From VXYL01 sp965116345 (GTDB lineage: Bacteria; Pseudomonadota; Gammaproteobacteria; Pseudomonadales; Azotimanducaceae): a stretch of 64,000 nucleotides of DNA. The DNA lies in NCBI GenBank assembly GCA_965116345.1, contig OZ220680.1:744001-808000 (forward strand), read 5' to 3'. The number at the start of each line of letters is the position of its first letter. Within the stretch, counting starts at the first letter, position 1. Below the pieces are notes generated by a model. That model saw only the letters and a program-made list of their open reading frames with translations. It was not told the DNA's origin and did not search any database. Position numbers and translations under genes: made by a program. Shown here one piece after another: positions 36,399 through 44,312 of this stretch.

Positions 36399-36622
36399 GG
36401 CAGAGTAGGGGTCTTCAGGTACGCCACCTCGTGGTCGAGGACGGCTCTGACCTGCCACTCCTCGACATCCGGGTACCACTCCAGAAACTCCTTCACGGTG
36501 GCACCGCTCTCCAGGTTCTCGAAGAGGGCGTACACGGGCACCCTGGTTCCGGTGAACGCCCATGCACCGCTGATCTTACCGGCGGTGCGTTCCACCGCCG
36601 GACATTTCGTCCAATTCGTCAT
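36395..36622 (-). CDS. DUF433 antitoxin-like protein
   Basis: A 75-aa DUF433 protein: ERTAGKISGAWAFTGTRVPV, YALFENLESGATVKEFLEWY, VEEWQVRAVLDHEVAYL. DUF433 proteins are small helix-turn-helix antitoxins commonly encoded immediately upstream of DUF5615 PIN-like toxins, exactly the arrangement here with a 4-nt GTGA overlap. It presumably represses its own operon. It lies next to the hsdS remnant upstream. Confidence 0.8.
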   Translation of the reverse strand: MTNWTKCPAVERTAGKISGAWAFTGTRVPVYALFENLESGATVKEFLEWYPDVEEWQVRAVLDHEVAYLKTPTLP

Positions 36623-36930
36623 GAGCTTGCCTCCGTCGCAATACCTCCGTCCGTACCACGCGAGTCTTGAACCGCACCGCCTTTTGTTACGCCAATCTGA
36701 TCTGTGAGGGGCCCTTCGTCCAGATCGGCCGCTGCCTGTCGCACGTCGAGCTTGCCCGTTACGACATCGGTGATCAAACGATCACGGTATTCACGGATTT
36801 GATCCGTCTGGCGTCGGGCTAGTTCGATAGTATGGGCCACGGCTTCGACTTTGCGGCCTATGGTGTCCGAAATCGCTATTTGTTCTGCCATCGAAGGGAC
36901 CGCTAGTTTGATTTCGAATAGATTGCCAAG
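36619..36930 (-). pseudogene. HsdS C-terminal remnant (type I restriction specificity subunit)
   Basis: About 90-105 codons matching the end of type I specificity subunits: LFEIKLAVPSMAEQIAISD, then VEAVAHTIELARRQTDQIRE, then YRDRLITDVVTGKLDVRQAA, the classical conserved C-terminal helix. The target-recognition domains are missing and no hsdM or hsdR is present nearby. It ends overlapping the start of the DUF433 gene by 4 nt. It is a relic of a restriction system that supports a former defence island here. Confidence 0.75.
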
Positions 36931-37117
36931 TCACCCTCTTGACACAGCTTCCCCGCAGCGCCGTAGCGGGAGACAGAGTTTTCAGCTTGACCGCGTCACG
37001 AGGCGCCCAGTGTTCGCCCGCTTCCTCGTTGCGTGAATCGCCGAATTGCCGCAGAGTGTCTCGTTCGGTCGCCTCGTCGCGACGTGAGCACAACACGACA
37101 AGAGGTTCTCTAACGCC

Positions 37118-38752
37118 ATGAAAGTAGCCGCCGCCATCGCCCATGCGATGAAGCGGGAGGGGATCGACACGATCTTCACCTACCCCGTCAACCCCATCAT
37201 CGAGGCCGCTGCCGTGGCCGACATCCGCACCATCGTCGTGCGCCAGGAACGTATCGGCCTGCACATGGCCGACGCCTACTCCCGGCTGTCGTCCGGCAGG
37301 AAGATCGGCGTGTTCACGATGCAGCACGGTCCCGGTTCGGAGAACGCCTTCGGCGGTGTCGCCCAGGCGTATTCCGAGTCGGCGCCCATCCTGGTGCTGC
37401 CGGCCGGGTATCCCCGACGCCTGGCGCACTACTACCCGAACTTCAACTCGACGCTGAACATGCAGCACGTCACCAAGTGGGCGGAGCCGTTGACCATGGG
37501 GCGGGCGATTCCCGAGGTCATGCGGCGGGCCTTCTTCCAGCTGCGCAACGGCCGCCCCGGTCCGGTGCTGATCGAGGTACCCGTCGACGTCTTCGGCGAA
37601 GACGCGCCGGACGGCTGGGAGCATACGCCGAGCTACGCCACCCGCGTCGGCCCGGATCCGGTCGATGTCGACCGGGTCGCCGAAGTCCTCGCCAACGCCG
37701 AGCGACCGGTGATCTACGCCGGCCAGGGCGTGCACTACGCCCAGGCCTGGGACGAACTCAAGGCGTTCGCGGAGGAATGGCAAATCCCGGTGACCACCAG
37801 TCTCGAGGGCAAAAGCGCGTTCGACGAAACCCACGAGCTGTCCCTCGGCTCCGGTGGCCGCGCCAACCCGCGCACGGTCAAGACGTTCCTTGCCGAGGCG
37901 GACGTGATCTTCGGCGTCGGTTGCAGCTTCGCGCTGACCGGCTTCGGGGTCCCCATGCCGCGCGGCAAAACCATCGTCCACGCGACGCTGGACCCCATGG
38001 ACCTCAACAAGGACGTGCCCGCCGAGCATGCGCTGATCGGCGACGCCAAGCTGAGTCTCGCGGCGTTGTCCGCGAGCATGGCCGACCGCGACCACGCCCA
38101 GGCCGATGCCCGCCGCGGCACCGTGCAGAGGCGCATCGCCACCCTCAAGGCCGAGTGGCTCGCCGAGTGGGAGGCAAAGCGCACCAACAACGAGGCACCC
38201 ATCAACCCCTACCGGGTGCTGAACGAGTTGAACCGGACCGTGGACATCGACAACACCGTCATCACCCACGACGCCGGCAGCCCCCGCGACCAACTCTCGC
38301 CGTTCTGGACGTCCACCACGCCGCTGTCCTACATCGGCTGGGGCAAGACCACCCAACTCGGCTACGGCCTCGGCCTCGCCATGGGCGCCAAGGTCGCCGA
38401 ACCGGAGAAGACCTGCATCAACGTCTGGGGCGACGCCGCCATCGGCTTCACCGGCATGGACTTCGAGACGGCGGTCCGGGAACGAATCCCCATCCTGTCG
38501 ATCCTGATGAACAACTTCTCCATGGCCATCGAGATTCCCATCATGCGGGTCGCGCAGGAGAAGTACGGTTCCACGGACATCTCCGGCAACTACGCCGACA
38601 TGGCCAAGGCGTTCGGCGGCTACGGCGAGCGGATCACGGATCCCGGCGACATCCGGTCCGCCATCGAGCGGGGCATCGCGGCCACCAAGGACGGCCAGCC
38701 GGCGTTGTTGGAGTTCATCACCGACAAAGAGATCACCATCTCGAACGAATAG
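37118..38752 (+). CDS. Thiamine diphosphate-dependent enzyme (acetolactate synthase-like)
   Basis: A 544-aa three-domain ThDP enzyme. The Pyr domain (1-170) has TIVVRQERIGLHMADAYSR with the cofactor-activating Glu, and VFTMQHGPGSENAFGGVAQA. A central domain (about 190-325) and PP domain (about 370-540) follow, with NVWGDAAIGFTGMDFETAVR and LMNNFSMAI forming the GDx-NN Mg-ThDP motif. It belongs to the large family with acetolactate synthase, sulfoacetaldehyde acetyltransferase and oxalyl-CoA decarboxylase. The N-terminus KREGIDTIFTYPVNPIIEAA is divergent (the usual HVFG..G is absent), so the reaction is not acetolactate formation with confidence. No FAD-subunit partner is adjacent. It is flanked by unrelated genes. 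Confidence 0.85.
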   Translation: MKVAAAIAHAMKREGIDTIFTYPVNPIIEAAAVADIRTIVVRQERIGLHMADAYSRLSSGRKIGVFTMQHGPGSENAFGGVAQAYSESAPILVLPAGYPRRLAHYYPNFNSTLNMQHVTKWAEPLTMGRAIPEVMRRAFFQLRNGRPGPVLIEVPVDVFGEDAPDGWEHTPSYATRVGPDPVDVDRVAEVLANAERPVIYAGQGVHYAQAWDELKAFAEEWQIPVTTSLEGKSAFDETHELSLGSGGRANPRTVKTFLAEADVIFGVGCSFALTGFGVPMPRGKTIVHATLDPMDLNKDVPAEHALIGDAKLSLAALSASMADRDHAQADARRGTVQRRIATLKAEWLAEWEAKRTNNEAPINPYRVLNELNRTVDIDNTVITHDAGSPRDQLSPFWTSTTPLSYIGWGKTTQLGYGLGLAMGAKVAEPEKTCINVWGDAAIGFTGMDFETAVRERIPILSILMNNFSMAIEIPIMRVAQEKYGSTDISGNYADMAKAFGGYGERITDPGDIRSAIERGIAATKDGQPALLEFITDKEITISNE

Positions 38753-38816
38753 GCCGAGCCCATCGGCGTTTTCGAACGTCGACCCCAGGGATACCCTTGA
38801 AGACCCGGTAACGACG

Positions 38817-38850
38817 TTGTACGTTACTAGCCATTGTAGAATAATTATTC
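38817..38850 (+). promoter_or_regulatory. Putative promoter with palindromic operator-like site
   Basis: A -35-like TTGTAC (38817-38822) and -10-like AATAAT (38840-38845) are separated by 17 nt. The AT-rich palindrome GAATAATTATTC (38839-38850) covers the -10. The ATPase gene starts 26 nt further at 38876. A repressor binding this palindrome would block the promoter. It is one of few AT-rich patches in the window. Confidence 0.45.
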
Positions 38851-38875
38851 ATACATGGCTAAAGGCGGCTAACAG

Positions 38876-39985
38876 ATGGTCAACGAAGACCCTTGGCACT
38901 TCAGTCGTCGCGATCTGGCTCGACGCACCTTGACCTTGCTTTCGGAGGGTCCCGCTCGAGCGCTGACGCTCTTCGCACCGCGACGCACGGGTAAGACGGA
39001 GTTTTTGACAAAGGACCTGGGGCCGATGGCCGAAGCCGGTGGCCACCGCGTCATCTACGTATCGTTCTGGCAGGATCCGATGTCTCCCTTGGCGGCTCTC
39101 CTGCATGCGCTCGAGAATTCGCTCAAGCACGGCACGCTCGCCGACCGACTCCGACGAGCGGGCCGCGCGTTGTCACCAAAGCTCCAGCTGTCGATTCCAA
39201 TGGTCGGGCGAGCGGAGGTCGACGTGAGCACATTGGCAGGGAAACCACCCAGCGATTTACTGCTCTACCTGGACGACCTGCTGGAGCGGATCTCGACAGG
39301 TGGCAAGGCGGCGATTCTCATGCTGGACGAAGTTCAGGAACTTGCCAGAAGCGAGGACAACCAAGCACTGGTCGCGGCGCTTCGGACCGGCCTCGACAAA
39401 CGACCCGATCAGCTCAAGTCGGTATTCACGGGATCGAGCCGAGAGGGCCTTGCCGCCATGTTCGCCGCCCGGCAAGCGCCGTTCTTCCATTTCGCGACGC
39501 CAATCGACCTTCCGCCGCTCGGTGAACCGTTCGTCGACCACATCCTGGCGACGATGGCCGATGCCACGCAACGTCGTCCTGATCGCAGCGAGATGATCGA
39601 CGCATTCAATGACTTGCATCAAAACCCCTACTACTTCCGCATGTTGGTTGAAGCAATGCTCCTGAATCCTCAGCTCACCACCGCGACCGCACTCCAGGAA
39701 GTCCGGCATCGCATCGCGGCGGAACTCGGGTTTCAGGACATCTGGCTCTCGTTGTCGCCATTGCAGCGCGCCGTATCCCAAGCGGTACGCGAACATGCCA
39801 AGCCCTTCAGCCAGTCGTCCCGAGGCGACATGGCCAGCAAGCTTGACGATGGAATGCCTTCCCAGAGCCGTATCCAAGCCGCCCTGCGAAGACTGCAGCG
39901 ACTTGGTCTGGCAGATCGGGGAAACGGCGGTTGGCGGCTCGCCGACCCGGAGTGGGCGACATGGATTCGCGATGCCGAAGTATGA
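38876..39985 (+). CDS. AAA/STAND-type ATPase with C-terminal winged-helix region
   Basis: A 369-aa P-loop ATPase of the archaeal-ATPase/MNS-like group. Walker A is TLFAPRRTGKTEFL (residues about 30-43) and Walker B is AAILMLDEVQELA. SVFTGSSREGLAAMF resembles a sensor-1 strand, and FHFATPIDLPPLGEPFVDHI the conserved post-sensor helix. The C-terminal 80 residues (LSPLQRAVSQAVREHAKPFS, QSRIQAALRRLQRLGLADRG) look like a winged helix that may bind DNA. Such ATPases occur in defence and mobile regions as stand-alone genes, but a function cannot be given. It has its own promoter candidate and overlaps or abuts the next gene. Confidence 0.75.
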   Translation: MVNEDPWHFSRRDLARRTLTLLSEGPARALTLFAPRRTGKTEFLTKDLGPMAEAGGHRVIYVSFWQDPMSPLAALLHALENSLKHGTLADRLRRAGRALSPKLQLSIPMVGRAEVDVSTLAGKPPSDLLLYLDDLLERISTGGKAAILMLDEVQELARSEDNQALVAALRTGLDKRPDQLKSVFTGSSREGLAAMFAARQAPFFHFATPIDLPPLGEPFVDHILATMADATQRRPDRSEMIDAFNDLHQNPYYFRMLVEAMLLNPQLTTATALQEVRHRIAAELGFQDIWLSLSPLQRAVSQAVREHAKPFSQSSRGDMASKLDDGMPSQSRIQAALRRLQRLGLADRGNGGWRLADPEWATWIRDAEV

Positions 39986-40028
39986 TGTCCATCCCCGTCA
40001 CGCCGACCGACGCAGACTCCACGCCCGT

Positions 40029-41666
40029 ATGACTGAGTTCCCACTTCCAGGTGCCCCGCCCCGTCTGCTCGACGACGAAGCCATGCAGAGCTTCGTCCGC
40101 GAAGGCTACGTTGTCTGTAGGTCGGAGCTCCCCAAGGCGTTCCACGACCGCATGCACGAGGCGCTCGACTCGCTGGACGAACGCGGCCCGCTCGGCCACA
40201 ACAACCTTCTGCCCTGTGTCCCGGAACTTGCCCGCCTGCTCGACGAGCCGGTGGTGCGCGGCGCGCTGACATCCATTCTCGGACCCGCCTACTACCTGCA
40301 CTTCCACCGCCACGACCACTTCGCCTTGTTCAACGATGCGCAACCGTTGCACAAGGACGGCGACAACCATTCCCACAACGCCGTGGACGGCCTGAGGCGA
40401 ATCCACCGGAGCCGCTACGTCATGTTGTTCTACTACCCGCAGGACACCCCCCTCGAGAAGGGGCCGACGGGCATCGTGCCACGCAGCCAGTACGTGCCCA
40501 GGCGGGCGTTGGAGGCGGCGCGGTACCGGATGAACGAGTTCAACAATCGCCTCCGCAAGCAGATCGAAACAGAGATCGGCGAAAGTGCGTTCAGTGATCG
40601 TGGAAGGGAGCTTTGGCAAGAACGCCGGAGACGCTTCCACGACGAGAATCCCGAAATGATGGCGGGCTTGAAGGCGCTGGACGAGCCGTGGGAATCCGCC
40701 AAGATCCCGCTGCTCGGCGAAGCGGGAACCGTCGCGATCGTCCACTTCGACATGGTGCACGGTCGCTACAGCGCCAACACGACTGACTTGAACCGACACA
40801 TGGTGAAGTTCCTGTTCACCCGCGACCGCGAGCCCACGAGCCCAAGCTGGGATGGGAGCGGTACGCCCTGGCCGGTCGAAGACGACGCCCTTGCGCCGGT
40901 CTGGCGAGCGACGTGGGATTGGCATCGCGCCACCCCATCGCAACCGTGCAGGTTCCGCCTACCCGAAGCGCTCGACGCCTTGGACGGTTCCGACGACCAC
41001 GCGGCGCTAGGCGCTGCATACACCCTGGGGACCCAGGCCGAGAGGCGCGACGACGGTCTCGACGCGCTGTTCGACCGCTTCGTGGGCGACGATGTCGATC
41101 GGCGAGTAGTGGCGACCTACGGGGTTGTCGCCGCTGGCGCAACGGGCGTGCCGCGTCTGCTTGACGCGCTGCGTGCCGCGGACGCCGAGTTGGCGGCACG
41201 GATCATCGACGTACTCGGCGACATCGGGCCACCGGCGGCATCCGCGCTTACCGAACTGACAGCCGCCATGGGGCACGAGGATGTGAACGTGCGACGCTAC
41301 GCCGCGGAAGCCGTGGGCACGGTGGCCCAGGGCACCGCCTTCGATGCCGAGGTTCTGGCCGCACCCTTGGCGGACGACGATGCCCTGGTACGCCGCAACG
41401 CGGCCCTCTCGACAGCCCGCCTCGCCCCCGAGATCGGCGTTCGCGACGACCTCGTGCCGGCGCTTGCCCGAAACCTCTACCACTGGCATCACCACACCCG
41501 CGGCTGGTCCATCGAGGCGCTGCAGCGCCTTGCTTCACCCGCAGCGCACCAGGTCGCCCTGCGCTACCTAGCCGCGGCCCGCTGGGATCCCATGCCCAAA
41601 TCCGGTGACACGCCCACCGGCGCCCCGGCACCCAAGGGAGTGGTCAAAGCCGCCACCATGTTATGA
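40029..41666 (+). CDS. Phytanoyl-CoA dioxygenase-family (PhyH) protein fused to HEAT-like repeats
   Basis: A 545-aa protein. Residues about 1-310 form a PhyH-type Fe(II)/2-oxoglutarate dioxygenase: SFVREGYVVCRSELPKAFHD, iron ligands in QPLHKDGDNH (HxD) and MVHGRYSANTTDLNRHM (distal His and the 2-oxoglutarate-binding Arg). Residues about 345-520 form PBS-lyase/HEAT-like helical repeats (ELAARIIDVLGDIGPPAASA, DVNVRRYAAEAVGTVAQGTA, LVRRNAALSTARLAPEIGVR). The fusion is unusual for the family, in which PhyH proteins are about 250-300 aa. I set the start at the ATG at 40029; an in-frame ATG at 39972 overlapping the ATPase gene is possible. The next gene starts 4 nt after the stop, so the pair is co-transcribed. 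Confidence 0.85.
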   Translation: MTEFPLPGAPPRLLDDEAMQSFVREGYVVCRSELPKAFHDRMHEALDSLDERGPLGHNNLLPCVPELARLLDEPVVRGALTSILGPAYYLHFHRHDHFALFNDAQPLHKDGDNHSHNAVDGLRRIHRSRYVMLFYYPQDTPLEKGPTGIVPRSQYVPRRALEAARYRMNEFNNRLRKQIETEIGESAFSDRGRELWQERRRRFHDENPEMMAGLKALDEPWESAKIPLLGEAGTVAIVHFDMVHGRYSANTTDLNRHMVKFLFTRDREPTSPSWDGSGTPWPVEDDALAPVWRATWDWHRATPSQPCRFRLPEALDALDGSDDHAALGAAYTLGTQAERRDDGLDALFDRFVGDDVDRRVVATYGVVAAGATGVPRLLDALRAADAELAARIIDVLGDIGPPAASALTELTAAMGHEDVNVRRYAAEAVGTVAQGTAFDAEVLAAPLADDDALVRRNAALSTARLAPEIGVRDDLVPALARNLYHWHHHTRGWSIEALQRLASPAAHQVALRYLAAARWDPMPKSGDTPTGAPAPKGVVKAATML

Positions 41667-41670
41667 AGCC

Positions 41671-42606
41671 ATGAAACTTGGCGTCAGCCACCAGCGTCCC
41701 GAGGATCTCAACGCGGACCGGTTCGCGTACCTCAAGACGATGGGCGTCGAGACCATGGAGGTCCGACTCCGGAGCGACGAGGCGACGTTCGACACGTTGA
41801 GGTCCATCCGCGACCGCGTCACGGATGCAGGCTTCGATTTGCACGAGATCATGCTCGACGATCTCTACTCGGCTCCGGCATTCACTCTCGCACTCGCGGA
41901 CCGGGATGCCGCGATCGACCGCTTCTGCGAATTCGTCTCCGCCCTCGGCCGCCTCGGCATCGCCTACACCACCTACGCCTGGCATACCGGCGGCGCCTAC
42001 CAGACGGGGACGACCAGGTCCCGGGGCGCGGTGACGCGCGAGTTTCGCGACCGCGAAGCCCAAGGGTTGCCGAACGCCTATCCCGCGACCTACGACGACG
42101 ACGCCATGTGGGCGAACTACGCCTACTTCATCGAGCGTGTACTGCCGGTCGCACGATCGGCCGGGGTCAGCCTGCAACTGCATCCCAACGACCCACCCGT
42201 CGATCACCAGGGCGTGGCGCGCATTTTCCGCAGCACCGGCGCATTCCGGCAGGCCATCGACATCGCCGGCGGCGACACCCACGCGGGCATCCTGTTCTGC
42301 GTGGGTACCTGGTCGGAGATGACCGGACCCAGCGGCAGCGGCGAGGACATACCGGCCGCCATCCGCGAGTTCGGTGCCAGCGGCCATATCCACCAGGTGC
42401 ACTTTCGCAACACGTCGAGCCCGCTGCCGAGCTTCCACGAGACCTTTCCGGACAACGGCTACGTCGATCTGGTGGCGGTCATGCGGGCCCTTGACGAGGT
42501 CGGCTTCGACGGCATCGTGGTTCCCGACCACGTGCCCGGGGACGGACGCATCGAAGAGGCGTACACCTTCGGCTACATACGGGCGCTGATCCAGACGTTC
42601 GGCTGA
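41671..42606 (+). CDS. Xylose-isomerase-like TIM-barrel enzyme, mannonate dehydratase (UxuA)-like
   Basis: A 311-aa sugar isomerase/dehydratase-type TIM barrel. Motifs include MKLGVSHQRPEDLNADRFAY, SLQLHPNDPPVDHQGVARIF (His and Asp metal ligands), GILFCVGTWSEM and IHQVHFRNTSSPLPSFHETF, followed by GIVVPDHVPG. The HPNDPP and HFRN patterns are those of D-mannonate dehydratase, but this protein is shorter than UxuA (about 390 aa). It may therefore act on another sugar acid. It begins 4 nt after the PhyH-HEAT gene. Confidence 0.8.
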   Translation: MKLGVSHQRPEDLNADRFAYLKTMGVETMEVRLRSDEATFDTLRSIRDRVTDAGFDLHEIMLDDLYSAPAFTLALADRDAAIDRFCEFVSALGRLGIAYTTYAWHTGGAYQTGTTRSRGAVTREFRDREAQGLPNAYPATYDDDAMWANYAYFIERVLPVARSAGVSLQLHPNDPPVDHQGVARIFRSTGAFRQAIDIAGGDTHAGILFCVGTWSEMTGPSGSGEDIPAAIREFGASGHIHQVHFRNTSSPLPSFHETFPDNGYVDLVAVMRALDEVGFDGIVVPDHVPGDGRIEEAYTFGYIRALIQTFG

Positions 42607-42731
42607 GCCCGCCACCTCTCGGAACAACGATCGCTCATGGCCGAGACGCCCACCGCACTACGCCGGAATGTTCAACTATTGGCATAACACGTACAATTCG
42701 GCCAAGACTGTTCAAACACGGGGAGCGTTTC

Positions 42732-43262
42732 ATGGACTCGTTGCGAGGCAAAACGGTCGTCTATCCAATGCCAGGACCGGGCACGCGTACACGCCGCGTT
42801 TGGGAAATCGCCGACGCCGTCACGGAAGAGACGGGAACACGGGCCGAACGTCGGGAGGTCGTCAGGCGCTTCGTCGCCGAGAACGGCAACCCCAACACCG
42901 CGAATACCCAATACCAATACTGGAAGAACACCTACGACGCCCATGCGCAGAGTGCGCAGCGAGGGCAGCGAGGGCAGAAGACAGCGTCGAACCGACCCCG
43001 TCAGCTCGGCCACATCGGCGCGCAACCGCTCAAGGTCGGCGCGGATGGCAGGCTCGTGATCCCCCAGGACCTGCGTACCGCCATGTTGCTGAGCGAGGAC
43101 GGGCACGTGACCGCTCGGGTCGTAGACGGTGAACTGCGGTTGATCTCGAGGACCGCAGCCATCGAGCGCATGCAGACCGAAGCCGCCGTGCTGACCGAGG
43201 CGGGTCAAAGCATCGTCGACGAATTCCTGTCCGATCGGCGCGCCATGTGGGGCGAGGCGTGA
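42732..43262 (+). CDS. vapB: AbrB/VapB-type antitoxin with additional N-terminal domain
   Basis: A 176-aa protein. The C-terminal part (about 98-150) is a SpoVT-AbrB swapped-hairpin DNA-binding domain: PLKVGADGRLVIPQDLRTAM, VTARVVDGELRLISRTAA. The N-terminal 85 residues (VWEIADAVTEETGTRAERRE, NPNTANTQYQYWKNTY) form an extra basic domain not present in ordinary 75-90-aa VapB antitoxins. They resemble a small DNA-binding helix bundle I cannot name. It is followed by VapC with a GTGA overlap, the classical antitoxin-toxin coupling. Autoregulation of the operon is expected from family knowledge. Confidence 0.8.
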   Translation: MDSLRGKTVVYPMPGPGTRTRRVWEIADAVTEETGTRAERREVVRRFVAENGNPNTANTQYQYWKNTYDAHAQSAQRGQRGQKTASNRPRQLGHIGAQPLKVGADGRLVIPQDLRTAMLLSEDGHVTARVVDGELRLISRTAAIERMQTEAAVLTEAGQSIVDEFLSDRRAMWGEA

Positions 43263-43639
43263 CTGTCGTATTCGACAGTTCGGCTCTGCTCGCCATCACC
43301 TTCGACGAGGACGGCGCCGAGGTCGCCGCCCAGGCGCTTGATGGGGCCGTGATATCCGCCGTCAACGCCGCCGAGGTCGTCACCCGCTACGTCGACCGGG
43401 GATCGAGCCCCGACCAGGCGCAGCGCTGGTTCGAAGATTTCGGCCTTGCCGTACGCCCGTTCGATGAGGCCCTCGCCATGCGTGCAGGCTCGCTGCGGGA
43501 CCGAACCCGCGAATACGGGCTATCTCTCGGCGATCGGGCCTGCCTGTCGCTGGCGATTCGCGAGAACGCTTCGGTGGTCACGGCGGACAGAACGTGGACT
43601 CGTCTCGACCTCGGTGTGGACGTTCGGCTTATTCGTTGA
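43259..43639 (+). CDS. vapC: VapC-type PIN-domain toxin
   Basis: A 126-aa PIN-domain ribonuclease. The start is the GTG at 43259 overlapping the antitoxin stop (GTGA), giving MTVVFDSSALLAITFDEDGA with the first catalytic Asp. SAVNAAEVVTRYVDRG holds the conserved Glu. GLSLGDRACLSLAIRENASV and VVTADRTWTRLDLG hold the remaining acidic residues. VapC toxins cleave tRNA or rRNA when freed from VapB. All four acidic positions appear intact, so the toxin is likely active. Confidence 0.88.
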   Translation: MTVVFDSSALLAITFDEDGAEVAAQALDGAVISAVNAAEVVTRYVDRGSSPDQAQRWFEDFGLAVRPFDEALAMRAGSLRDRTREYGLSLGDRACLSLAIRENASVVTADRTWTRLDLGVDVRLIR

Positions 43640-43736
43640 GGCGCATCCGAGAGGGTGGGGACAACGGCCCGCAGCGTGCGCGTCGCCTCTCATCCAAACC
43701 TCTACAGCAGGGAACCTACACGGCCTCTAAGAATGC

Positions 43737-43766
43737 TCTGATCAAGCCATCCCTGGCTTGATCAGA
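43737..43766. repeat. Dispersed palindrome, module 1 copy (C)
   Basis: TCTGATCAAGCCA, TCCC, TGGCTTGATCAGA is a perfect 13-bp stem. Together with its flanks it matches the reverse strand of 62172-62203 over about 40 bp with few differences. It lies downstream of vapC. A T8 run at 43790-43797 follows but is not directly abutting. Confidence 0.8.
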
Positions 43767-43830
43767 AACGCAAAAACAAGAACGCGGTCTTTTTTTTGTG
43801 CAAATCCAACTCCTTGCGTCGTTGAATTTG

Positions 43831-43850
43831 GCGGCACATCCCTGTGCCGC
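43831..43850. repeat. Short hairpin with TCCC loop
   Basis: GCGGCACA, TCCC, TGTGCCGC is a perfect 8-bp stem with the same ATCCCT centre as the palindrome at 43737. It lies between two larger palindromes, in the convergent space between vapC and the HIT gene. Confidence 0.65.
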
Positions 43851-43858
43851 GCTAGGGA

Positions 43859-43891
43859 GCTAGGGAAGGTCTTAATCAGACCTTCCCTAGC
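43859..43891. repeat. Dispersed palindrome, module 2 copy (B)
   Basis: GCTAGGGAAGGTCT, TAATC, AGACCTTCCCTAGC is a perfect 14-bp stem, essentially the element at 35928-35960. It contains the final codons and stop of the HIT protein, so it is partly coding. Confidence 0.82.
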
Positions 43892-44301
43892 GCCGCGCGG
43901 AGTCTCGCCGCGTTTTCGCCGAGTTCCACCGGATCGGCGATGGACCGGGCGTGCAGGGTAAGCCCCTCGCCGGGATAGCGGGGTATGACGTGGAAGTGGA
44001 TGTGGAATACGGTCTGGCCCGCATCCGCTCCGTTCAACTGGAGGATCATCACGCCGGCCGGTTGGAACGCCGCCTTCACCGCCCGCGCAACACGTTGGGT
44101 GGTCGCGACGACTACCGCGAGGCTCTCGGCACTCAGGTCGAAGATGTTCTCCGCCGGTTCACGCGGGATGATCAACGTGTGTCCCGGACTCTGGGGCATG
44201 AGGTCCATGAAGGCCAGGCAGTGCTCCTCATCGAGCACTACGTGGGCATTGGCTTCGCCGCGTAGGATCTTGGCGAAGATGTTGTCGTTGTCGTAGGCCA
44301 T
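43876..44301 (-). CDS. HIT-family nucleotide hydrolase
   Basis: A 141-aa histidine-triad protein of the HinT branch, which hydrolyses nucleoside phosphoramidates and acyl-adenylates. The N-terminus NIFAKILRGEANAHVVLDEE and the triad FHIHFHVIPR (His100, His102, His104) are diagnostic. QSPGHTLIIPREPAENIFDL is the usual central strand. The last residues (AALGKV) are encoded within a genomic palindrome, suggesting the repeat inserted near the original stop. It follows the luciferase-like gene by 11 nt. Confidence 0.93.
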   Translation of the reverse strand: MAYDNDNIFAKILRGEANAHVVLDEEHCLAFMDLMPQSPGHTLIIPREPAENIFDLSAESLAVVVATTQRVARAVKAAFQPAGVMILQLNGADAGQTVFHIHFHVIPRYPGEGLTLHARSIADPVELGENAARLRAALGKV

Positions 44302-44312
44302 CGGCGGTAGTC

